From Vogesella margarita (lineage in GTDB: Bacteria; Pseudomonadota; Gammaproteobacteria; Burkholderiales; Chromobacteriaceae): 64,000 bases of DNA. The notes under the pieces were generated by a model. The model had not been told where the DNA came from and searched no databases. It worked only from the letters and a program-made list of their open reading frames with translations. Location: the NCBI RefSeq assembly GCF_028548475.1, contig NZ_JAQQLE010000010.1, positions 96,889-160,888 of the forward strand, in the 5' to 3' direction. The position numbers were made by a program, and so were the translations under genes. Below, one piece after another: positions 1 through 8,387 of this stretch (the stretch's first letter is position 1; the number at the start of each line of letters is the position of its first letter).

Positions 1-1
1 C

Positions 2-1753
2 CTGACCATCATCGACCTGGCGGTGCGCTACATCAAGGCGCTGGACCCGAGCTTCACCACCGACATCAACCTGCTGGAATTCACCGACCCGGCCGCCTAC
101 AAGGTACTGCAGCAGGCCAACACCACCGGCGTGTTCCAGCTTGAATCGGACGGCATGAAGCGGCTGCTGGAAAAGCTGAAGCCGGACCGTTTCGAAGACA
201 TCATTGCGGTGCTGGCGCTGTACCGTCCGGGCCCGCTCGGCTCCGGCATGGTCGACGACTTCATCCTGCGCAAGGCCGGCAAGCAGGAGGTCGACTACTA
301 CCACCCCGACTTGCAAGCCTGTCTCGATCCGACCTACGGCGTGATCGTGTACCAGGAACAGGTGATGCAGATCTCGCAGATCATCGGCGGCTACACCCTG
401 GGCGGCGCCGACATGCTGCGCCGCGCGATGGGCAAGAAGAAGCCGGAAGAGATGGCCGAACACCGCGGCAAGATTGCCGAGGGCGCCAAGATCAAGGGGT
501 ATGACCCCAAGCTCGCGGAAATGCTGTTCGACCTGATGGCGAAGTTCGCCGAGTACGGCTTCAACAAGTCGCACACTGCCGCCTATGCGGTGGTGTCCTA
601 CCAGACAGCCTGGCTGAAGGCGCACCACACCTCCGCCTTCATGGCCGCCACCATGTCGTCGGAACTGGACAATACCGACCAGCTGAAGATCTTTTACGAC
701 GACAGTATCGATAGCAAGAACGGCCTCAAATTCCTGCCGCCCGACGTCAACCACAGCTTCTACCGCTTCGTGCCGGTCGACCGCAAGCACATCCGCTACG
801 CGCTGGGCGCGGTCAAGGGCACCGGTGAATCGGCCGTCGATCATATCGTCGCGGTGCGCAATGCCAGCGGGCCGTTTACCAGCCTGTTCGACTTCTGCCA
901 GCGCACCGACAAGAAGCTGGTGAACAAGCGGGTGATCGAGTCGCTGATCCGCGCCGGCGCCTTCGACAGCATCGACCCCAACCGTGCCCGCCTGTTCGCC
1001 AACGTTGGCCTGGCGATGACCGCCGCCGACCAGGCTGCGGCCAACGTCAACCAGGGTGGGCTGTTCGACATGTTCGACGACGACATCGCCCCGCCGGTGG
1101 AGATGGTGGACTGCAAGCCGTGGACGCCGGCGGTGCAGCTGGCGGAAGAAAAGATCGCCATTGGCTACTACCTGTCCGGCCATCCGTTCACCGCCTACGA
1201 AAAAGAGGTGCGTGGCTTCATCAAGACGCCGCTGAACCGCCTCAGCCCCAAGCGCGAGCCGCAGCTGCTGGCCGGCTTCGTCACCGGCATCCGCACCAAG
1301 GTCGGCAACCGCGGCAAGATGGCCTTCGTGCAGCTGGACGACGGCACCGCCAAGATCGAGGTCAGCCTGTTTGCCGAGGCGGTGGACGCCAACCGCACCC
1401 GGCTCAAGGACGACGTGGTGCTGGTGGTGGAAGGCAAGGTCAGCGAGGACAAGTTCTCCGGCGGCCTGCGCATCATCGCCGACAACGTGTACGAGCTGGG
1501 CGAGGCGCGCAGCCGCTACGCGCGCAGCCTGGCGGTGCAGATGGACAAGCGCCACGACGTCACCACCCTGCGCAACATCCTGACGCCGTACCGCAGCGAG
1601 GACGCCGGCTGCCCGGTACGCATCAGCTACAACAACGGCCAGGCGCGCGGCGACCTGATGCTGCCGCCGGAATGGGGCGTGCGCCTCGACGACGGCCTGC
1701 TGCTGACGCTGCAGGACTGGCTGGGCGAACAGACCGTCAAGGTCCTCTGGTAA
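2..1753 (+). CDS. dnaE: DNA polymerase III alpha subunit, C-terminal half (partial)
   Basis: This is the replicative DNA polymerase catalytic subunit, cut by the left edge of the window; the frame is open from base 2 with no start codon inside. The visible 583 residues cover the end of the palm/fingers region, the helix-hairpin-helix region and the OB-fold domain (KVGNRGKMAFVQLDDGTAKI, about residues 430-450 of the visible part), followed by the tau-binding tail. The stretch with IVYQEQVMQISQIIGGYTLG is characteristic of DnaE1-type polymerases. About half of a usual ~1150-residue DnaE is present. Identification is firm. Confidence 0.97.
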   Translation: MTIIDLAVRYIKALDPSFTTDINLLEFTDPAAYKVLQQANTTGVFQLESDGMKRLLEKLKPDRFEDIIAVLALYRPGPLGSGMVDDFILRKAGKQEVDYYHPDLQACLDPTYGVIVYQEQVMQISQIIGGYTLGGADMLRRAMGKKKPEEMAEHRGKIAEGAKIKGYDPKLAEMLFDLMAKFAEYGFNKSHTAAYAVVSYQTAWLKAHHTSAFMAATMSSELDNTDQLKIFYDDSIDSKNGLKFLPPDVNHSFYRFVPVDRKHIRYALGAVKGTGESAVDHIVAVRNASGPFTSLFDFCQRTDKKLVNKRVIESLIRAGAFDSIDPNRARLFANVGLAMTAADQAAANVNQGGLFDMFDDDIAPPVEMVDCKPWTPAVQLAEEKIAIGYYLSGHPFTAYEKEVRGFIKTPLNRLSPKREPQLLAGFVTGIRTKVGNRGKMAFVQLDDGTAKIEVSLFAEAVDANRTRLKDDVVLVVEGKVSEDKFSGGLRIIADNVYELGEARSRYARSLAVQMDKRHDVTTLRNILTPYRSEDAGCPVRISYNNGQARGDLMLPPEWGVRLDDGLLLTLQDWLGEQTVKVLW

Positions 1754-1760
1754 CACCGGT

Positions 1761-1786
1761 GCGTGCGGCCAACGTTGGCCGCACGC
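1761..1786. repeat. Perfect palindrome built from two dispersed motifs
   Basis: A 26-bp perfect palindrome lies 8 bases after dnaE. Its core GCGGCCAACGTTGGCCGC (1765-1782) is two head-to-head copies of the dispersed motif GTTGGCCGC. It could form a hairpin at the end of the dnaE transcript, but no T-run follows. Confidence 0.8.
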
Positions 1787-1804
1787 CGTCACCAAGGAGC
1801 AACC

Positions 1805-2122
1805 ATGCTGCGTATTGCCATCCTGCTGCTGTGCAGCCTGCCGGCGCTGGGCAACGAGTTGTTCATCGGCACCGTCAGCCGCCACGGCACGCAGCTGGTG
1901 CTCACCCGTTGCGACGCCGCCAAGAATCGCTACCTGCTGGTCGATGCGGCAGACAATCCGCAGCCGGTGATTCCCACCCTGCTTGGCGCCGGCCTCGATC
2001 CGCAACGGCCGACCTACCTCGCGCTGTTTGCCAGGTACGATGCGCGCCAGGGCCGGGACTACCTGATCGTCAGCGCGGTCAAACACCTGGAGCAAGGGCG
2101 CAGCTGCCATCTGCCGGACTAA
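1805..2122 (+). CDS. Small exported protein of unknown function
   Basis: A 105-residue protein with a clear Sec signal peptide: MLRIAILLLCSLPALG followed by NELF, so cleavage near residue 16. The ATG at 1805 is preceded by AAGGAG at about 1794 and was preferred over an upstream in-frame start that would place the hydrophobic segment inside the chain. The mature part (~90 residues) has no motif I recognise; it contains two cysteines that could form a disulfide in the periplasm. It lies 51 bases after dnaE but is separated from it by a strong palindrome, so it probably has its own transcript. No function is proposed. Confidence 0.7.
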   Translation: MLRIAILLLCSLPALGNELFIGTVSRHGTQLVLTRCDAAKNRYLLVDAADNPQPVIPTLLGAGLDPQRPTYLALFARYDARQGRDYLIVSAVKHLEQGRSCHLPD

Positions 2123-2237
2123 GCACCGCTAACAAGACCTCGCAGAGCCCCTGAGACTAGGCACGCCGATGCAGACAGTACACGTCGTACGGCAAGGAGG
2201 CGCAACGCAGGATCAGGGGTTTTGTTAGTGGCGCTAA
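2123..2237 (-). repeat. 115-bp interspersed element, copy 1 (inverted orientation)
   Basis: The reverse complement of this stretch matches 3425-3539 and 26241-26353 over its full length, with only scattered differences. The ends carry imperfect inverted repeats around CTAACAAAACC. It begins on the first base after the stop codon at 2120-2122. There is no coding capacity; it resembles a MITE or other palindromic intergenic repeat. Confidence 0.85.
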
Positions 2238-2255
2238 AGCGGCAACGGCGCAGTT

Positions 2256-2267
2256 GCGGCCAACCTT
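2256..2267 (-). repeat. Dispersed motif AAGGTTGGCCGC, intergenic
   Basis: Exact 12-base copy on the minus strand, 36 bases before the DUF1653 gene. Confidence 0.8.
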
Positions 2268-2303
2268 GCTCCCCTTAACCACCCGTTTTTCACCGGAGTC
2301 ACC

Positions 2304-2525
2304 ATGCCCGCCACCGTCGTACCCGGCACCTACCGCCACTACAAGGACAAGCTGTACCAGGTCATCGGCGTCGCCACCCACTCCGAAAGCGGCGAACAGC
2401 TGGTGGTGTACCGCCCGCTGTACGGCGAAGGCGCGTTGTGGGTGCGGCCACTGGCCATGTTCTGCGAAATGGTCACCGTCGACGGCCGCAGTGTGCCGCG
2501 CTTCGCCCTGCTGCAGGCGGACTGA
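2304..2525 (+). CDS. DUF1653 domain protein
   Basis: A 73-residue protein matching the small DUF1653 family: GTYRHYKDKLYQVIGVATHS near the N-terminus, then LVVYRPLYG and a WVRPL segment. The family is a compact beta-rich fold of unknown biochemical role, often found next to unrelated metabolic genes. The stop codon overlaps the start of the following histone deacetylase-like gene (TGATG), so the two are translationally coupled. The pair sits between two inverted copies of a 115-bp repeat. Family assignment is strong; the function is unknown. Confidence 0.85.
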   Translation: MPATVVPGTYRHYKDKLYQVIGVATHSESGEQLVVYRPLYGEGALWVRPLAMFCEMVTVDGRSVPRFALLQAD

Positions 2526-3424
2526 TGCAGATCTACCGCACCGACCAGTTCCCGCTGCCGCTGCCAGACGGCCACCGCTTTCCGGCCGAGAAGTACGCGT
2601 TGCTGGCGCATGCGGTCGAGGCCATCGCCGCCGCACACATGGCGACGGCACCTGCTGCGACGCCGGCCGAGCTGGCGCTGGCCCACGACGCCGGCTACAT
2701 CCACGCCATGTTCGACGGCAGCATCGCCCCGGCGGTCATGCGCGAGATCGGCCTGCCGTGGAGCGCCGCCCTGATCGAACGCAGCGCCCGCTCCACCGGC
2801 GCCACCATTGCCGCGGCACGCTCGGCGCTGCTGCACGGCCACGGCATCAATCTGGCCGGCGGCACCCATCACGCCAACCGCCAACAGGGCAGCGGCTTCT
2901 GCGTATTCAACGACGTCGCGGTCGCCATCCGCGTGCTGCAGCAGGAAGGCCGCATCCGCCGCGCGGCGGTGATCGATCTCGACGTGCACCAGGGCAACGG
3001 CACCGCCGCCATCTTCGCCGGCGACGCCTCGGTGTTCACGCTGTCGCTGCACGGCGCCAAGAACTTTCCGTTTCGCCGCAGCCCGTCGACGCTGGATGTC
3101 GAGCTGGCCGACGACTGTGGCGACGCAGCCTATCTCGCAGCACTGACGCCGGCGCTGGCGCAGCTTGCGGCCAACTTTGCGCCGGACATCGTGTTCTATC
3201 TTGCCGGCGCCGACCCGTACCGGGGCGACCGCCTCGGACGACTGCAACTGAGCATGGATGGCCTGCAGGCGCGCGACGCACAGGTGCTGGCCCTGTGCGA
3301 GGCGCGGCAGTGGCCGCTGGCGGTGATGATGGCCGGCGGCTACGCGGTGCCGATCAGCGACACCGTCGCCATCCACCTCAATACCGTGCGCGCGGTGCTG
3401 GCCTGTCACCATGGCCACCGCTAA
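2525..3424 (+). CDS. Histone deacetylase-like amidohydrolase
   Basis: A 299-residue zinc-dependent deacetylase/amidohydrolase of the arginase-deacetylase fold. Motifs in order: GGTHHANRQQGSGFCVFND (active-site histidine pair), VIDLDVHQGNGT (zinc ligands Asp and His) and LAGADPYRGDRLGRL (third zinc Asp). The length fits the short bacterial class IV-like members. The ATG at 2525 overlaps the DUF1653 stop codon. Bacterial members deacetylate small molecules such as acetylpolyamines or acetoin-related compounds, or protein lysines; the substrate cannot be told from sequence. A dispersed-motif core (GCGGCCAAC, 3167-3175) is embedded in the coding sequence. Confidence 0.9.
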   Translation: MQIYRTDQFPLPLPDGHRFPAEKYALLAHAVEAIAAAHMATAPAATPAELALAHDAGYIHAMFDGSIAPAVMREIGLPWSAALIERSARSTGATIAAARSALLHGHGINLAGGTHHANRQQGSGFCVFNDVAVAIRVLQQEGRIRRAAVIDLDVHQGNGTAAIFAGDASVFTLSLHGAKNFPFRRSPSTLDVELADDCGDAAYLAALTPALAQLAANFAPDIVFYLAGADPYRGDRLGRLQLSMDGLQARDAQVLALCEARQWPLAVMMAGGYAVPISDTVAIHLNTVRAVLACHHGHR

Positions 3425-3539
3425 GCGCCACTAACAAAACCCCTGATCCTGCGTTGCGCCTCCTTGCCGTACGACTTGTACTGCCTGCGTCGGCGCGCCT
3501 TGGCTCAGACGCGCTGCGAGGTTTTGTTAGCGACTCTAA
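3425..3539 (+). repeat. 115-bp interspersed element, copy 2
   Basis: Begins on the first base after the stop codon of the deacetylase-like gene and ends at CTCTAA. Inverted relative to copy 1 at 2123-2237, so the two flank the DUF1653-deacetylase pair. Outer ends CTAACAAAACC and GGTTTTGTTAG are inverted repeats. Confidence 0.85.
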
Positions 3540-3640
3540 ACTGTGCCCTGCGCGGCGGAGCATCACGGCAAACCACACCACCGTGCTAAGATAGCGCGCA
3601 GTTTTTACGGGGCCGCCTTCCGGCACCGCGCGCCCGGCCC

Positions 3641-3656
3641 AAGGTTGGCCGCAAGC
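3641..3656 (+). repeat. Dispersed motif AAGGTTGGCCGCAAGC, intergenic
   Basis: Full 16-base form of the dispersed motif, about 110 bases before the parvulin gene. The rest of 3540-3766 holds only a possible promoter for that gene. Confidence 0.8.
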
Positions 3657-3766
3657 GGGGGCAGAGAAATCGGCAGCGCGGGATTGAGATTCCGCCCGTC
3701 AGCCCCACCTGCACTGCACTCATTTCAAAACCGGCACCACGGTGCCACCATCAGACAGGACACCTC

Positions 3767-4504
3767 ATGGCCATCATCGTTAACGGCGTTGAAATTACCG
3801 ACGCAATGGTACAAGCCGAGCTGGAAAATCACGCCGATACCCCGAGCCCGCGCGACGCCGCGATCCAGCAACTGGTACTGCACCAGCTGCTGCTGCAACA
3901 GGCCCGGGAAAGCGGTTTCGACACCGCCAACGAAGGCCAGGCCATCGGCGCCCTGCTCGACAAGGAACTGCAATTCGTTCCGGCGGACGAAGCCGCCTGC
4001 ATCGCCTACTACGAAGCCAACCAGCAGCAATTCAAGCAAGGCGACAGCGCCAAGGCCAGCCACATCCTGTTCCCGCTGGGTAGCGGCGACGAGCTGTCCG
4101 CCACCCTGGCTCGCGCCAAGGCAGAAGGCGTACTGGCCGAAGTCCAGGCCAACCCGTCGCGCTTCGCCGACCTGGCACGCGAGCACTCCACCTGCCCGTC
4201 CGGCAAGCAGGGCGGCGATCTCGGCCAGTTCGGCCGCGGCCAGATGGTGCCGGAATTCGAACAAGCGGTCTTCGGTACCGACGCCGGCCAGATCACCCCG
4301 AACCTGGTGGAAACCCAGTTCGGCTACCACATCATCCAGGTCAACGCGCGCAACGAAGGCGGCCAGATCGCCTTCGAGGACATCAAGGATCGTCTGGGCC
4401 AATACCTGAACGAGATGGCCGGCCGTCAGGCAATGCACGACTACCTGACCAAGCTGGTCAGCGCCGCCAAGATCGAAGGCTACACCATGCCGGGCATGAA
4501 CTAA
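3767..4504 (+). CDS. Parvulin-type peptidyl-prolyl cis-trans isomerase
   Basis: A 245-residue protein with a parvulin (PpiC/rotamase) domain at about residues 95-205: ASHILFPLGSG, FADLAREHSTCPSGKQGGDL, FGRGQMVPEFEQAVF and TQFGYHIIQV are the conserved blocks. The N-terminal ~90 residues are helical and SurA/NifM-like. There is no signal peptide (MAIIVNGVEI), so a cytoplasmic protein is expected rather than a periplasmic folding factor. Related genes are annotated as NifM-like or PpiC; no nif genes are seen here. It is monocistronic, with a strong terminator after it. Confidence 0.88.
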   Translation: MAIIVNGVEITDAMVQAELENHADTPSPRDAAIQQLVLHQLLLQQARESGFDTANEGQAIGALLDKELQFVPADEAACIAYYEANQQQFKQGDSAKASHILFPLGSGDELSATLARAKAEGVLAEVQANPSRFADLAREHSTCPSGKQGGDLGQFGRGQMVPEFEQAVFGTDAGQITPNLVETQFGYHIIQVNARNEGGQIAFEDIKDRLGQYLNEMAGRQAMHDYLTKLVSAAKIEGYTMPGMN

Positions 4505-4523
4505 GCCGCGTCATCCGGCTACA

Positions 4524-4560
4524 ACGCCTCGTTACGGCAAGCCCGTAACGGGGCGTTTTT
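4524..4560 (+). terminator. Rho-independent terminator after the parvulin gene
   Basis: Stem GCCTCGTTACGG / CCCGTAACGGGGC followed by a T-run ending at 4560. Confidence 0.85.
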
Positions 4561-4612
4561 CATTTTCTGGCCGCCAGTCCGGCTCGTACCCGGCCATGTC
4601 CGGCCGGCAGCG

Positions 4613-5551
4613 CTAGCGGCGACAGACCATGTTGCGGCCCTTGCGCTTGGCACTCAGCAAGGCCCGGTCGGCACGCAGCAGCACCTCGTCGAAGCTTTCA
4701 CCCGGCTGGCGCACGGTCAGGCCGATACTGACCGTGGTCGACAATTCCTGCTCGCCGGAATGGACCGTCAGGCGTTGCACCGCCTGATGCAACTGCACCA
4801 CGACGTCATTGGCGGCCGCCATGTCGGCATTGCCGAGCACCAGCAGGAACTCCTCCCCGCCCCAGCGCCCGCACAGGTCGTAGTCGGACAACGGCGCAGA
4901 CAGACTACGCGCAATGGCGATCAGCACCCGGTCGCCGATATCGTGACCGTGCAGATCGTTGAACTGCTTGAAGTGATCGACATCCACCATCGCCAGCGCG
5001 TAGCTGCCGCCGCGACGGCCGATGCTCTTCAGGAAGTCGAGCAGGCCGCGACGGTTCGCCAGCCCGGTCAGCGGGTCCAGCCGCGCCTGCATCGCCAGCT
5101 GCGCCTCATGCTCCTTCTCCTGGGTGATGTCGCGGTGGGCGCCCAGGATGCGCAGTGGTCGCCCGGCCTCATCCCGCTCCGCCACCCGGCCGCGGTCCCA
5201 CAGCCAGCACACGCCGCCGTCCGGGGTAAAGGTGCGGTACACCGCCTCGTAACACGGCGTCTTGCCGGCAAGATGCGCGTAGTAGTTGTCCAGCACCGCC
5301 TGCCTGTCGTGCGGGTGCAGCTTGGACAGCCAGAGACTGAAGTTCGGCGCCATATCGCCGACTTCGAAGTTCTGGTAGTTGAATACGGTCAGATCGCCCG
5401 TTTGCGGGTGCCCCTGCCAGATGCAGATACCGGTGCCGTCCAGCGCGGCATCCAGCTTTTCCTTGAGGTGGGCAACTTCAGCCAGTGCCGCAGCCAGTTG
5501 CGCTTGCAGCTGCTGTACCTGGTCGGCGGGGGGCATTGAGCCATCCGTCAT
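4613..5551 (-). CDS. PAS-GGDEF diguanylate cyclase
   Basis: A 312-residue cyclic-di-GMP synthase. Residues ~8-35 form a coiled coil, then comes a PAS domain (TGICIWQGHP to the PAC segment ending GAHRDITQEKE), then a GGDEF domain starting at DPLTGLANRRG. The catalytic loop is GGEEF, an active form. The inhibitory RxxD site upstream of the loop reads SDYD, so product inhibition is probably lost. There are no membrane segments, so it is cytoplasmic. It is a single gene read leftward, convergent with the parvulin gene. The signal sensed by the PAS domain is unknown. Confidence 0.92.
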   Translation of the reverse strand: MTDGSMPPADQVQQLQAQLAAALAEVAHLKEKLDAALDGTGICIWQGHPQTGDLTVFNYQNFEVGDMAPNFSLWLSKLHPHDRQAVLDNYYAHLAGKTPCYEAVYRTFTPDGGVCWLWDRGRVAERDEAGRPLRILGAHRDITQEKEHEAQLAMQARLDPLTGLANRRGLLDFLKSIGRRGGSYALAMVDVDHFKQFNDLHGHDIGDRVLIAIARSLSAPLSDYDLCGRWGGEEFLLVLGNADMAAANDVVVQLHQAVQRLTVHSGEQELSTTVSIGLTVRQPGESFDEVLLRADRALLSAKRKGRNMVCRR

Positions 5552-5942
5552 TCATTTTTCCTTAGCAGAAACAGTTCGTGAGTCTGACGGCCCCGTAGAA
5601 GGCAACGATCATGCCGGGCTGTCATAGCGCCATTCACTTACAGTAAACCGAGATCGAGCCGGCAAGCAGCACATATTGTTTACTTTGAAACAAAAAATTA
5701 CATATGAATGGGAAGATTCGGCAAAAAAAGACGCCCCGCCCGCCAGGACAAGAATGGGACTGCTTCGCACTCTGTTTGGCGAAAACAGAAACAGGGCCGG
5801 CACCCGCAATCAGACCGTTTTAAAACGATCGTTTCATGGTAAATTATAAACCGCCTGGTAGCCACCGCTGCTGCCATGCAGGGCAAACAACACATGAACA
5901 AGCCGGCATCCCGAATGCCGCTCACTTTCGCAAGGAGTCAAC
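5552..5942. other. AT-richer intergenic region between two divergent genes
   Basis: 391 bases with no convincing gene. It contains a run of A/T-rich sequence (5640-5710) and the palindrome at 5823-5834. Promoters for the leftward cyclase and the rightward acyl-CoA-binding protein should both lie here. Confidence 0.6.
5823..5834. promoter_or_regulatory. Palindrome AAACGATCGTTT, possible TetR-type (PsrA/FadR-like) operator
   Basis: Perfect 12-bp palindrome about 110 bases before the acyl-CoA-binding protein gene. The form AAAC-N4-GTTTC resembles the operator of PsrA-type fatty-acid-sensing TetR regulators. The match is inferred from sequence only. Confidence 0.4.
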
Positions 5943-6200
5943 ATGTCCGATCTGCAGACCCAGTTTGAACAAGCACAAAAAGATGTCACCACCCTGGCCG
6001 AGCGCCCGGACAACCAGACCATGCTGCAGCTGTACTCCCTGTTCAAGCAGGCCACCTCCGGCGATGTCACCGGCGAACGCCCGGGCATGATGGATTTCAT
6101 CAACCGCGCCAAGTACGACGCATGGGAAAAGCTGAAGGGTCAAAACGCCGAGGAAGCAATGCAGAACTACATCAACCTCGTTAAATCGCTGATGGCCTGA
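5943..6200 (+). CDS. Acyl-CoA-binding protein
   Basis: An 85-residue four-helix acyl-CoA-binding protein (ACBP), which binds long-chain acyl-CoA esters in the cytoplasm and buffers or delivers them. Family blocks are visible: LQTQFEQAQKDV, MLQLYSLFKQATSGDV and the conserved NRAKYDAWEKLKG. The length matches the family (~86). The ATG at 5943 follows AAGGAG at 5932. ACBPs are common in eukaryotes and patchy in bacteria. It is a single gene with its own terminator, and a palindrome upstream may link it to fatty-acid sensing. Confidence 0.95.
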   Translation: MSDLQTQFEQAQKDVTTLAERPDNQTMLQLYSLFKQATSGDVTGERPGMMDFINRAKYDAWEKLKGQNAEEAMQNYINLVKSLMA

Positions 6201-6250
6201 TCGCAGACAGCACAAGCGGCACCACCCAGTGCGGCCACAACAGACCAACA

Positions 6251-6298
6251 CCGACAAGGCCGGTCACGATTACCTCGTGGCCGGCCTTGTCGGCTTTT
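6251..6298 (+). terminator. Rho-independent terminator after the ACBP gene
   Basis: Long stem with arms CCGACAAGGCCGGTCACGA and TCGTGGCCGGCCTTGTCGG, followed by CTTTTCG. Confidence 0.85.
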
Positions 6299-6500
6299 CG
6301 GCATGATGCCAATACCCAATCCGTTTTGCCCGCCTGATACGGACAAGCCGTCCCGACTCTCCGTCCTGCCCCAGAAAATACGCGTCGAAAGCGTTGCCAA
6401 TGCTTGTTCTTTTCAGGGGCTGGTAGCACAATTCGGCACTAACTTTTTCCGCTTTTAGACAGTGTCCGTGGCGGGCACTGCTTTGTGTATTGGACTCTTG

Positions 6501-7805
6501 GTGAAACAGAACTTCCTCTCCCGCATTCAGGACAAGTCTGCCGTGATCGGCATCGTCGGACTGGGTTATGTCGGCTTGCCGCTCATGCTGCGCTTTGCCG
6601 AAGTCGGCTACAAGGTCCTCGGCTTTGACATCGACAACAACAAGGTCGACAGCCTGCAGCAAGGGAAAAGCTATATCGAGCACATCAGCGCTGACAGCAT
6701 CCGGCTGGCGCGTGAGCGCGGTTTCGAGGCCACCACCGATTTCAGCCGCGCGCCGGAAGCCGACGCGCTGATCCTGTGCGTGCCGACCCCGCTGAACAAG
6801 TACCGCGAACCGGACCTGTCCTTCGTCCTCAACACCATCGACAGCCTGGTGCCCTACCTGCGCGAAGGCCATCTGGTGTCGCTGGAATCGACCACCTATC
6901 CCGGCACCACCGACGAAGAACTGCTGCCGCGCATCGAATCGCGCGGCTTCAAGATTGGCGAGAACGCCTTCCTGGTGTTCTCGCCGGAACGTGAAGATCC
7001 GGGCAACCCCGACTTCACCACCCGCACTATTCCCAAGGTGTGCGGCGGCGTGACCGAGGCCTGCCAGGAAGTCGGCGTGGCGCTGTACAGCGCGGTGATC
7101 GACAAGGTGGTACCGGTGTCGTCCACCCGCGCCGCGGAGATGACCAAGCTGCTGGAAAACATCCACCGCGCGGTAAACATCGGCCTCGTCAACGAGATGA
7201 AGATCGTCGCCGACAAGATGGGCATCGACATTCACGAAGTGATCCGCGCCGCCGCCACCAAGCCGTTCGGCTTCGTGCCCTACTACCCGGGCCCGGGCCT
7301 TGGCGGCCACTGCATCCCGATCGACCCGTTCTACCTGACCTGGAAGGCACGCGAATACGGCGTCCACACCCGCTTCATCGAGCTGGCCGGCGAAGTGAAC
7401 TCGTCGATGCCGGACTACGTGATCAGCAAGATCGCTGCGGCGCTGAACCAGCGCAAGAAGGCGATCAACGGCAGCAAGATTCTAGTTCTGGGTATCGCCT
7501 ACAAGAAGAACGTCGACGACATGCGCGAAAGCCCGTCGGTGTTTCTGATGGAAAAACTGCGTGACCTGGGTGCCGACATCAGCTACAGCGACCCGCACGT
7601 ACCGGTGTTCCCGAAGATGCGCGAACACCACTTCGAGCTGTCCAGCGTGCCGCTGAGCGCCGAAACGTTGGCCGCCTACGACTGCATCCTGCTGGCTACC
7701 GATCACGACCGTTTCGACTACGAGCTGATCAGCAAGCATAGCGACCTGATCGTGGACAGCCGCGGCAAGTATCTGCAGCCGGCGGCCAACGTGGTCAAGG
7801 CATAA
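6501..7805 (+). CDS. UDP-N-acetylglucosamine 6-dehydrogenase family (WbpA/WbpO/TviB-like)
   Basis: A 434-residue nucleotide-sugar dehydrogenase that oxidises the C6 hydroxyl of a UDP-N-acetylhexosamine to a carboxylate with NAD, feeding surface polysaccharide synthesis. N-terminal Rossmann motif [12 protein letters not shown], central [10 protein letters not shown], and the catalytic-cysteine block [20 protein letters not shown] are all present. The SPER-DPG form is typical of UDP-GlcNAc/GalNAc dehydrogenases rather than UDP-glucose dehydrogenase. A GTG at 6501 gives the usual short leader; an upstream in-frame GTG at 6462 would add 13 residues. No other polysaccharide gene is nearby, so it stands alone. 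Confidence 0.9.
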   Translation: MKQNFLSRIQDKSAVIGIVGLGYVGLPLMLRFAEVGYKVLGFDIDNNKVDSLQQGKSYIEHISADSIRLARERGFEATTDFSRAPEADALILCVPTPLNKYREPDLSFVLNTIDSLVPYLREGHLVSLESTTYPGTTDEELLPRIESRGFKIGENAFLVFSPEREDPGNPDFTTRTIPKVCGGVTEACQEVGVALYSAVIDKVVPVSSTRAAEMTKLLENIHRAVNIGLVNEMKIVADKMGIDIHEVIRAAATKPFGFVPYYPGPGLGGHCIPIDPFYLTWKAREYGVHTRFIELAGEVNSSMPDYVISKIAAALNQRKKAINGSKILVLGIAYKKNVDDMRESPSVFLMEKLRDLGADISYSDPHVPVFPKMREHHFELSSVPLSAETLAAYDCILLATDHDRFDYELISKHSDLIVDSRGKYLQPAANVVKA

Positions 7806-7840
7806 GCCGACGGAAATCCGCGCGGCAAGATGCCAGCAAT

Positions 7841-7877
7841 AAAAACAGGGCGTAACTTTGAGTTACGCCCTGTTTTC
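7841..7877. terminator. Bidirectional terminator
   Basis: AACAGGGCGTAACT / AGTTACGCCCTGTT stem with A-run before and T-run after, between the dehydrogenase and the convergent pil operon. Confidence 0.88.
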
Positions 7878-7958
7878 ATGATCGCCAGTAATCCCGTAGA
7901 TCTCGCGGTAATTCGCTTACTCTCAAGCCAAAGCCAATACCTACTCTCAATATCTATG

Positions 7959-8387
7959 CTACGGGATTGTCACCGGCGTGGCACTGACATTGCTGATACG
8001 GGTCGACAGCACGATATTCTGCGACTGGTTTTTGCTGTCGGTCCACGTTACCGTCACGCCGACATCCTTGTAGGCCAACCCACCACTGGCGGCAGTCACC
8101 GACCAGCTACGCTGGTAATTGGCGCTACTGCCGCTGGAACTGGCAGCCGTAACCGTATCCGTTGCCGACACCAAGCTGGCGTAGCTTTGCCCGCGCAGCT
8201 CTTCCAGCTTTTTCTCTGCCAGCACCACCGCCTCGCTGCGCTGCTTGGACAGGGTATTGGCATTCAGGATTGCGCCATACATGCTGGCGATCGCCAGCAG
8301 GCCGCTGGCCAGTACGATGATGGTGATCAGCATCTCCAGCAGGCTGAAGCCAGTCTGCTTCGGCAGCCACGGACCGACACGGGCCAT
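7959..8387 (-). CDS. pilV: Type IV pilus modification protein PilV (minor pilin)
   Basis: A 142-residue minor pilin with a prepilin leader ending KQTG, followed by FSLLEMLITIIVLASG, the hydrophobic N-terminal helix with Glu at +5. Minor pilins of this class initiate pilus assembly and affect adhesion. The ATG at 8387 overlaps the stop codon of pilX (TGATG), which decides the start over an in-frame ATG five codons upstream. It is the last gene of a leftward operon pilE-fimT-pilW-pilX-pilV. The C-terminal domain is serine/threonine-rich and not conserved. Confidence 0.88.
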   Translation of the reverse strand: MARVGPWLPKQTGFSLLEMLITIIVLASGLLAIASMYGAILNANTLSKQRSEAVVLAEKKLEELRGQSYASLVSATDTVTAASSSGSSANYQRSWSVTAASGGLAYKDVGVTVTWTDSKNQSQNIVLSTRISNVSATPVTIP

